Shown one piece after another: positions 56,101 through 64,000 of a stretch of DNA of 64,000 nucleotides (the stretch's first letter is position 1; every line of letters begins with the position of its first letter). The notes below the pieces were generated by a model. The model saw nothing but the letters and a program-made list of their open reading frames with translations, did not search any database and was not told the DNA's origin. This stretch comes from Phyllosticta citriasiana (lineage: Eukaryota; Ascomycota; Dothideomycetes; Botryosphaeriales; Phyllostictaceae). Made by a program: the position numbers and the translations under genes. Where the stretch lies: positions 2,356,001-2,420,000 of the forward strand of contig JBBPHT010000002.1 of NCBI GenBank assembly GCA_038021145.1, in the 5' to 3' direction.

Positions 56101-58277
56101 CCCGGAGCAACACGCCGCTGGATGACTATCCTTCTTCTCCGACGGGCGAGTACTCTGGCCATCATGGCGAACGCGGTTCTACTGAGCTAGGCACCAAGAG
56201 GTCGAAGAATCGCCTCTCCATCAAACCGACCATGTCTCATCGTCCCGAATCGGATGGCTATGCCTATGACTCTGGCTCTGGCGACCGCAGCACCGCATTG
56301 GTCAAGGCACCCTTCGATGGACCAATGAAGGCGTGGGAGACTCAAGTCGAGGTTGTGCTCAAAGAGTTTTACAGCTCCATCAAGAGCCAGCGTTTGCCGT
56401 TACACGGCGACGCCAGCAACCCGACTACTTCATCAAACAGTCTGTCTGTTAGCGGAGTGTTACGCCGTACACCATCGGTCCTCAGCAAGGCTCCATCTGA
56501 CACGGCGAGCTACCGTGGCCGGACGCCAGACTTTCGCTCCACTTCGCGCTGGAATCCAAAAGCAAGGTCTCGTCCCAGGATCTACCCCAACTCGACGCTG
56601 GGCTCGAGTCGTACTAGCCTAGACGAGCCTTCCGTGTGGAGTCCAGCACCTTCGAGTAAGTGGAGCAGCTATTCTGTTGGAAAGACCGGTACATCCATGT
56701 CAGTTGAATCCCTAGGCTCTCACTTTTCGCCCGTGGACCACAACCCGTCGATTGGTTTTGCAAATCTCTTGAACCAAGCCATGATTCGCGAGGAAAACCA
56801 CGTTCCCACGAGCAGCGACGACTTTGGCCGGACCGCGCCGCTGCTGGAGGATGAGACCTTGGAGCTTCACGGTCCACCGTGGGCGAAGGAGGGCATCCTG
56901 AAGCACAAGTTTCATCTCGAGTCGATGCAAAAGCGCTTCAAGGACCGCAATTGGAACGAAGTGTTTGCCGTCATCGAAAAGGGGTACATGAAGCTCTTTA
57001 CTTTCAACTCACACGGAAAGTCGACCCGCAACAAGGGAAAGCGCAGGCCGTCGGCGGGCGATGTCGTAGGAGGTGGCAATTGGCTTGACAATGCCGAGGA
57101 GCTTCAGTCATTCCTCTTGCGCCAGACTCTGGCCACCATTTTGCCGCCTCCGGGCTACTCCAAGCAACGACCGCATGTGTGGGCTCTTTCTCTTCCCACC
57201 GGTGCTGTCCACCTCTTCCAGGCGAACACGGCCGATATTGTCAAGGAATTCGTCAACACTGCCAACTACTGGGCTGCGCGTCTCTCCAAGGAGCCGCTTG
57301 TTGGCGGAGTGAGTAACTTGGAGTATGGATGGGGCGAGGGCGTCATCAATCCCGCGCTCATTGGCATCAACCGCCCCGACACGTCGCCCATGTCGAACAA
57401 TGTTGGCATGCCACGACCAAGTCTCCAAAGCTCCATCCGGAGTTCGATTGATCACGGCTCTAGCACCGTCAAGCCCAGGCTGCCAGGCGACAAGGTCCCC
57501 ATTTCCGACTGGAAGCCACCGACGCCGAGCATGATGGCCAGCAATTTGATGGAAGTGGATCAGCTCAAGGCTCTCGCCGCCTATGTTAAGAGTGTCGAAG
57601 AGGAACTGTCGAGGCATCAGGAGCTGAGGGCCCCGATGCTCATTGCAGTAGGTATTCCGCGCGATTCCCATGATCGTTGTCCACTTGGACTGCCGCTGCC
57701 GTCCGACTCGCGCGGAGACGTCCTCGAGGACGTTGGCCTGTGCGTGTCATATGGATTGCAGTTGCACGTCCGCTCCTTGGATCAAACAACCCAGCCCTCG
57801 TCTGATTTCGATTTCCAAACCTTATTTGCGCTCGAGCCTCGCACTTTTGATTTGTCTGCTTCGTCGTCCTTGTCGGCCGCGCGTCGTCCAAGCACTGCCC
57901 ACGCGCAATCCGCTAACTCTACCCTCTCCCCGTCACAGTTCTCCCCGCGCCATCCGAACGCCGGCAAGGCCATGACAAACTTTCAGAAAAAATCCGAATA
58001 CCTCCTCAAAGAGCTCATCAAGTTCAAGACGTACATTGAAGCGCTCAACTTTGCGCATGACACCAAGACCAAGATTTACAAGGAGCGCGAGGACAGGGAG
58101 CAGGAAAAGGCGGCGTCGGCGGACGAAAAGGCCAAGGCTGCTGCCGAGGGGCCGTCTGAAGAGGACAGAGACACCATGTCAGCGGCCGACTCCTTCACCT
58201 CTGCCCTTGAAGCGCGGCAGATGATTCCCGACGAGGCGCGCGAAATTCTCGAAGCCATGGGAAGAGACGGGGAATGA
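53148..58277 (+). CDS. Sec7-PH Arf guanine-nucleotide exchange factor (Yel1/EFA6-like)
   Basis: Four exons: 53148-54516, 54568-55881, 55930-57647 and 57939-58277, 1579 residues. A long Ser/Pro-rich disordered N-terminal half includes a basic patch (FFRRRKKSV). A Sec7 domain lies at about 800-945: VDRVLDAFALRWCECN with the glutamic-finger segment LKGETQE before it, then HTICYSLLLLNTDLHMADIE. A PH domain is at about 1210-1355 (KEGILKHKFHLES ... FFxVIEKGYMKLF type strands, ending RLSKEP), then a coiled-coil tail (MTNFQKKSEYLLKELIKFKT). Such proteins load GTP on Arf6/Arf3-class GTPases at the plasma membrane, guiding endocytosis and polarity. The 48-nt and 291-nt introns are multiples of three without stops, so the unspliced frame is also open. 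Splicing is inferred from donors (GTAAAT, GTAGGT), branch sites and family continuity. Confidence 0.9.
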
Positions 58278-60116
58278 GGGGTCTGAGCGGCTCTTGGCCA
58301 CCTCCCGTCGCCACACCAAGTCTGCGGCTTCCTTGGCTGATGCTCTTTTGCTTGCTGCTACAGGACTCCGCTCCTCAAGTTTGCGACGTGGAACCAGACG
58401 CGCGGCAGGCGTTCGTCCAGGACGAGGCGGCGCACGACGGTCGTGATTATGCAGGCCAGGGCGTGGTAGTTTGTCGGCGCCGATCCAACGCCGATCCGCG
58501 CCCCCATTCCGCCACACAGCAACATGGGACAACAGGGCCCCACGCTTCCTGGTGCTCGCACTGCACCACCGGTGCGCGGCTGCCCTTTGTTGGCAGTCAG
58601 ACTTGCAACGAACGGCCAAAAAAAAAAAAAAAAAATTCCGACTCTGGTTCGGTTCGCAATGTTGGACCTTGGGAACGTCGATGAGAAAGTCTTGTCACAG
58701 CTTTCTGACGATTCTGCCCCTTCGCCACGCGCTTTCTCCTCTCTTTAGCGCGCCAAACAGTGATTGGGGCGCACGTGTTGTTCCGTCCGTCACGTTTCTC
58801 CTTTGCTTTTTTTTCTTCCTCCTTGGATCTTGTGCCAAAAGAGAGACGAGATTTATTTTCCTTTTACACTTATAACCCTGTGTTAGTAGTATTAGTTTTC
58901 TTGGCGCTTGTCCATTCTTCAATTCCTTTTCTTCCTTTCTTCTCTGCTATTGGGAAAAGCGTTTGGGGCAAGAGAAAATATTCTCCTCTTTTCCTTTTAC
59001 TTTTCCTTTTGTCGTCGTCGTTGTAATTTTTTATTTTTTATTTTTTTCCTCCCATTCTTCGGACGGTCACGGTTTGATGGACGGATGGATCGATGGGTGG
59101 TGGGTGGGTGGGAAAGGTATGGCTGGATGGATTGGTCTATTCCTCTTTTCTTTTCTGTACCGTACTATTGTTGAGAGCGGTCGGTCCGTGGTAAGGTAGT
59201 CGGAATGCAGGCAGGCGGGCGATGATGATTGGAATGGAGTCATGAGATGCCGATGACATGGTGTATCAGATCACGTCTCGTGAATGAAGCGCGCGCGCAC
59301 GCGGAAGCAGATGCCTGGACTTGGATTCATTGTGTTCAAGCGCATGCATGCGATGACATCCTTTTTCGTCGTTTCTACGGGCAGTACGTACTTGGGGCGT
59401 GTTGGCAAGGGAAAGCAGAATTGATGTCCTTCCCCTGCCTCCCGGCTAGTCTCGTCAGTTGTTGATCTGGAAGAGAGGAGGGTAAGGGGCAGAATCGGTT
59501 GGTTGTCACGGTTGTCGTGCTGATGTGTTGAATGGGAGAAAGTAGCACGCATCGTGCGTGCCGTCGCCATGGTTTGGTCCAGGTCGGTATATCCACTACT
59601 CCTCCCTACTTACCCTCGCATCCTCGCATCCGCGTCCCACGGTCTACCGGCACCCTCTGTCCCACTCATCCATCACCGCAGCGGCATTCTCACGACAATG
59701 CATGCGAATGACGTGTCTTGTTCGCATGGGGCTGGCTGGCTCTCTTCAACACCATCGCAAAGGGCGCCATGGTCTATCATTTTGTACCGCACCAGACATG
59801 GAGTTTTTCGATATTAGCCTAGATATTCTAGCTTTGTGTCTTTTGGAAGTTGTTTTCTGGCTGCGCGCAAGCATATCTAGTGGGCGATTTCTCTCTTTTT
59901 TTTTGGATTCTTTCCTTTCCTCTCTTTCTTTCTTCAGACCAGAGAAGAAGAAGAAGAAGTAAGGCAGTCTGCCTCCCTGCACACATACGCAAAGATATCA
60001 TTGGACCTTGAAGTCTTATCGACCTTCAGTCTCAAGTTCCTATTCCTCCTCCCCTCTCCATCTGCCCTTCACTTCAATCCAATCCGCTCATACAGCCCCG
60101 GATCTACCCACCCAAA
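58278..60116. other. Gene-free stretch
   Basis: An A17 run at 58618-58634, T-rich DNA around 58980-59050 and GAAGAA tract near 59942-59959. The 3' region of the Sec7 gene, then the leader of the next gene. Nothing else supported. Confidence 0.5.
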
Positions 60117-61829
60117 ATGACACCTCAACCTCGCACCGCTATCTCCCGCTACTACTACCCCGGCTCCACCGCCAACCCCAACAACGCCAACGCCTCCTCA
60201 TCCACATCCCCTGCCGCCCCATCAGCCAACCGCTCCGCCACGCGACCCCCTCGCCCCTCGCGCCTCCTTATGCCCTTCCGCGGACGCAAGGCGGAAGAGC
60301 CCAAGGAGCGCGCTGGAGCTGACGGCGACGCTAACGCCTACGCCATAGAGGCTCCATTCCAGTCGGGCGATTCGGGCAACAGTGGCAGCGGCAATGGCAA
60401 CGGCGGCAAGAGGAAGCGCAGCACGTCGCGCGAGTCTGTCGTGCGCGCGCTTGCGACCAAGACTGTTCTGGTTCTCGAGGCTGCCCAGGCACTTGAGGCA
60501 CTCAAGGCGGCCGGTAGGCAGGAGGAAGCAGAGCCCGCGCGGTCCTTTGGACAGGGGGAGGCGCGGATGCTGCAGGCGCGGGCGCTGCGGGAGCAGGATA
60601 GGGAGAGAGAGCGGGTCAGGGCGAGGAGGCGGTTGTGCGGCGCTGCCAGGTTGAGTGCGTTGTGTAGGATGCCGGCGCCGATGTGTGGGATGGGGGATGA
60701 GGAGGCGGGTTTGCGGGTCGATGGTGAGGATGAGGGTGATGGTGATGATGAGGATGAGGATGATGATGATGATGATGATGATGATTATGGGGGAGAGGGG
60801 AAGTGCGGGATGTGTAAAAGGGAGAGGAAGAAGAAGGAGGAGGAGGAGAAAGAGAAGGAGGAAAAGAAAAGAGAAGAGGAAAAGAAAGAGGCAAAAGGAG
60901 AACCCGACAAGAAAGAAAACAAGAAACCCAAAGGCTTCCTCCAGCGCGGCGGCGCCCGCAGCCAACGCAGCAATCCCAACGCGCCGCACCCGCCGCCCTG
61001 CCGCTCCATCTACAAGGACCTGTTCAAAAACAACGACAACGACGACGTCAACGACAATGGCAATGGCAACGAAAACGACAGCGTGGACGCCAATGCTCAA
61101 AGGCCATCATTGCCCGCACCGGCATCGCCAACCGTCGACGGACGATCGACTCTGCTACCACTTCGGAACGCAGACGCGTCGACGCAACAACGATCACCGC
61201 AGTCCACCGATGACTTACCCAGCTTGTGGGGGTTAATCGTGTCGAATGGCGGCGGTAGGCCGTGGTATCGGACTCCTCCTGCACCTTCTCGACCACCACC
61301 TCCACCACCCGAGTTGCTTATGCCGCAGGAGACAACAACGACGACGACGATGACGACGACGACGATGACGACCGGGAATCCGGACAGAACGGAGATTGTG
61401 ACGAGGCACTATCCTCGTCCTTTGCCGGATGACGATGCCACACTACTCTCACCTTCCTCACCACTTCCGCCTACTTCTGCTTCTGCTGCTCCATCAATGC
61501 CGGTTTTGCTAGCAACGGCAACGCAAGACACGACTCCACGAGAACGAAAACAGGACCACGCCAGCACCGCCACCAACGCCACCACCACATCTCCCCTCCA
61601 CGGCCCCGACCGCCGCAGAACATACATGCTACGCAGCAGCCGCAGCAGCGCCCCGGCGCCCCCCTCTCCTCCACCAAACGAACCGCTCCCCGCGCTGCCG
61701 GACTGGATGCTTGGGCTGTTTGATGTGTCTGGTGCTGGAGTTCAGAGGGACGGTGATGCGTTTGATCCGCTTGAGAGGCTTTTGTGGGTTGCGGAGGTGG
61801 AGGAGCACGATGGTGATGAGGATCTTTGA
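60117..61829 (+). CDS. Disordered, low-complexity protein of unknown function
   Basis: A single open frame of 570 residues. Composition blocks in order: Ser/Asn/Pro-rich N-terminus; a basic patch GGKRKRSTSRES; an Ala/Leu/Glu helix (about 115-145, TKTVLVLEAAQALEALKAAG); a CxxC-like pair (GKCGMCK) after a run of Asp (about 210-225); a Lys/Glu coiled coil of about 45 residues; KKPKGFLQRGGARSQRS; then Thr/Pro-rich sequence and an acidic end. One possible recognition segment, CRSIYKDLF, lies near residue 300. No domain recognised. The length and consistent frame support a real gene, and it has a C/T-rich leader. The opposite strand also carries a 292-codon frame over the repeats, which I regard as a shadow. 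Confidence 0.65.
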   Translation: MTPQPRTAISRYYYPGSTANPNNANASSSTSPAAPSANRSATRPPRPSRLLMPFRGRKAEEPKERAGADGDANAYAIEAPFQSGDSGNSGSGNGNGGKRKRSTSRESVVRALATKTVLVLEAAQALEALKAAGRQEEAEPARSFGQGEARMLQARALREQDRERERVRARRRLCGAARLSALCRMPAPMCGMGDEEAGLRVDGEDEGDGDDEDEDDDDDDDDDYGGEGKCGMCKRERKKKEEEEKEKEEKKREEEKKEAKGEPDKKENKKPKGFLQRGGARSQRSNPNAPHPPPCRSIYKDLFKNNDNDDVNDNGNGNENDSVDANAQRPSLPAPASPTVDGRSTLLPLRNADASTQQRSPQSTDDLPSLWGLIVSNGGGRPWYRTPPAPSRPPPPPPELLMPQETTTTTTMTTTTMTTGNPDRTEIVTRHYPRPLPDDDATLLSPSSPLPPTSASAAPSMPVLLATATQDTTPRERKQDHASTATNATTTSPLHGPDRRRTYMLRSSRSSAPAPPSPPPNEPLPALPDWMLGLFDVSGAGVQRDGDAFDPLERLLWVAEVEEHDGDEDL

Positions 61830-63514
61830 GGTGGTTGATTTTGTGTTTTGGGTTTTGGGTTCTGTGTGTGAAGGAAAGGGAATGGAGACGTAATGGGCGA
61901 GTGGGGTGGTGATAGGGAGGGAAGAATTGCGGTTTGGTTTGGGTTTGGTTTGGAGTTTTGGTGCGGAATCATGTTTGAGGGGTTTGGTGTGTTCTCATCA
62001 TTTACTTGGCTCTACAAAGGAGAAGAAAAGTGTAGCGAGCGCCACGGCGACGGCATGCATGCGATAGGCCGACATTGGGACATGGGGTGTGGGGTTGCAG
62101 ATTCGTCATGGAATTGAGATGGTGCGATTTGCCTCATTTGGGTATGTGTTTTCACTTTCCATGTTTTGTTTGATTCTTTGGTTTTGGCTTTCTTTGCGGA
62201 AAAGCTATTTGTCTTTGAGAGAGCCATGGGCCCAAGAAAAAAGAAAGCGGTCGACAGAGGGCGAGTGGCGAAAGGATTGCACGAGATTCGTTCTGACCGC
62301 CACTATGCTCTTCCACTTTAGAGACAGAAGCGAATTTCACTCGACTAAGAGAGTACCGTGCCTTGCACCAAACTTGATCTCGTCCCTCGAGCACATGGAA
62401 TGTGCGAGTCACAGATTGCCTCACGAGAACAGTAAGGAAACAGCAAACGGCGGCCATGCTTTTGGTCAAACAATCTTGAAGTCCGGACGGGAGGGAGCGA
62501 CTTAGCCAGGAATGATATTTACAAGGTCGAGAGGGTTATTGTCTAAGAAACTTGGACAGCGCGAAAGGGCGAGGAAAGCCGATCGCGTGGCTGGAAAGCA
62601 TGTGGAAGACACGTGTAAAATGCACAACTCAGGATTGGGATTGGCTCGTGATGCTTGTTGGGAGAACCAGAAATTGTTGTTCCTTCTCTCCTTTTTTTTT
62701 TTTTTTTTTTTTTTTGTCTGGACCGCATTTGGCGCAGTCTGTCAGTGCTTTGTTCAGACGTGATGATGATATCTTGATATTCCCCGGAATAGGATGAGTA
62801 CGAAAAACCACCCGGTGAGAATTAAGGTGCGACGTGAATACAGAGTGAATTGGAGGAGTGTTATGAAGGCATGGCAAGCTGGGAGGAGGATTTTGATCCA
62901 GACCGCGCCTCCTGAATATCACATCTCAAGTGGAAGAACCAGCAAATCGACATCGCGGCCGATGGAAATAGAAGTTTGCCGCGCGGAAAAGAAGACTTTC
63001 CCTATGCGTGAGTCGTTGCTTTGCATGGAATCAATAAAATACCGCGTCTTACTCCATGGCCTAGGCGACCGGAAGAAAAGGTTCGAGGACAGCATCGAAA
63101 AGCTATTGGAGAAGCTGCCAAAACACCATGTGTTTTCTAACACTTGTCTTTACGGCCGGTCAGAGGAGTACACAAGACTGCTGAATTTGAAGACTTGATT
63201 GCTATACACTTTGCTGTCGCTGAGATTTGTAAAGGACGAAGTTCAAGACGGAGTGATTGATTTGATCAGCAATTATCGGACAGTTTTGGCTACTGTTCTT
63301 GTCCAACGAGTTCGACTTGGTCATATGCTAGCATGCTGTTCAAAGTGGAAGATGATAACCGCCGTCAATTGCTTTTTTCCATAGCTAGAAACTCATAAGG
63401 GCAGTCGCACCGAGGTTGCACCTTCGTCAATTTTTTTAAAAAGCGCCGGCGGGACCATCTTGCATTCTCCAGTTGCATCTCTCAGCCAGAGCCTCATCCA
63501 AAGTTCCGCTCGAA
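61830..63514. other. Intergenic, T24 run and a doubtful frame
   Basis: A T homopolymer at 62692-62715. A 134-codon plus-strand frame at 62794-63198 contains a charged helix (KKRFEDSIEKLLEKLPKHH) but no recognised family; too weak to call a gene. Nothing else seen. Confidence 0.4.
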
Positions 63515-64000
63515 ATGGAGTCATCCACGCCAAACGCTGTTTCAGAGCAAGTGAAGAAGCTGAGCATGGCTGATGAAACCGTCCATCCGCCAGTAAAAGA
63601 GGACAGATTTTCGCAGTCAGTTCGAAGCCCTCGTGACTAGCGCGAAAAATGGAGTATGCTGATGATTGAACACAGCATGCTCTCCAGTCGAGTGATTGAA
63701 GTTGTGGTTGGAGTAGACGACAACAAAAAGACGTTTCTGCTTCATGAGGATCTCCTTTGCTGCGCATCTTCAAAGATGAAATTCCAGCTACGCGGGCCTT
63801 TCAAAGAGGCGCAAACTGGAAGGATACCGGACTGCGAAGAAGACCCAGCACTCTTTGCGTTCTTTGCAGAGTACCTGTATCGAGACACGTGGCTGTTGGA
63901 GGATAAGAACATTCAACACCCATCTCACTGGATCCTTCTCGCGCGACTTTACGCCATGGGAGAGAGGCTCATGGCGCATGAGTTTCAGCGAGCGTGCGCT
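63515..64000 (+). CDS. BTB/POZ-domain protein, N-terminal part, cut by window edge
   Basis: From about 63641 to the window end an open frame gives SSRVIEVVVGVDDNKKTFLL, HEDLLCCASSK, FKEAQTGRIPDCEEDPALF, FFAEYLYRDTW and HPSHWILLARLYAMGERL. This is the pattern of fungal BTB/POZ proteins, which bind partners such as cullin-3 or dimerise. A probable Met start at 63515 is in the same frame, but an in-frame TAG at 63638-63640 separates it from the domain. A splice joining them was not found, so either the start is downstream (Met 63656 or 63677), an intron is missed, or the gene is broken. The 3' end lies beyond the window. Confidence 0.6.

Noticed and set aside
60222..61100. A 292-codon minus-strand frame with poly-Ile and poly-Leu
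   Set aside because: It is the antisense of the Asp- and Lys/Glu-coding repeats of the plus-strand gene; the hydrophobic runs are a product of the microsatellite.

Overview
The window reads as nuclear DNA of a filamentous ascomycete (Pezizomycotina; Sordariomycetes is my best guess, from gene content only). Reasons: many short introns of 46-111 bp with GTAAGT-like donors and CTGAC/CTAAC branch sites, tRNA genes with 34-nt introns at position 37/38, fungal-restricted families (WSC sensor, Fig1, HSP9/12), and a block at the left end with the composition left by repeat-induced point mutation (RIP). No bacterial, organellar or viral genes were seen.

Layout. 1-2440 is an AT-rich, ORF-free RIP-type block with a TATAGGG minisatellite. 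2991-3781 codes for a single-pass membrane protein with a probable frameshifted tail. 4330-6680 holds two decayed, divergently oriented genes: a dihydrodipicolinate-synthase-family lyase and an anion:cation-symporter-type MFS permease, probably the remains of a small catabolic module. 7405-9262 is a cytochrome b5/acyl-CoA dehydrogenase fusion, and 10660-11236 a ubiquitin-like/AN1 zinc-finger protein. 11.2-19.8 kb is gene-poor but contains an intron-rich minus-strand gene (13666-14824) that only appears when exons are joined, and a decayed coding remnant near 15.7-16.1 kb. 19772-21605 is an MFS monocarboxylate-type transporter. 21.6-30.3 kb is almost empty apart from two tRNA genes, Met(CAT) and Val(AAC). 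The Met gene is interrupted a second time by a spliceosomal-looking sequence.

From 30.3 kb on: a secreted type-B carboxylesterase; a 990-residue, probably mitochondrial protein (minus strand); a WSC-domain cell-wall sensor; a small hydrophilic protein (minus); a Fig1 membrane protein (minus); an HSP9/HSP12 heat-shock protein (minus); a NIF3-like small protein; a truncated haloacid dehalogenase; a PDAP1-type phosphoprotein; a large Sec7/PH Arf exchange factor; a 570-residue disordered protein; and a BTB-domain gene cut by the right edge.

The genes do not form one pathway. There is a loose stress, cell-surface and mating theme between 37 and 47 kb (WSC sensor, two small hydrophilic stress-type proteins, Fig1). 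Intergenic DNA is long and rich in microsatellites and CT-rich leaders. Exon joins were made by eye from splice consensus, frame and family expectation; transcript data would settle them.
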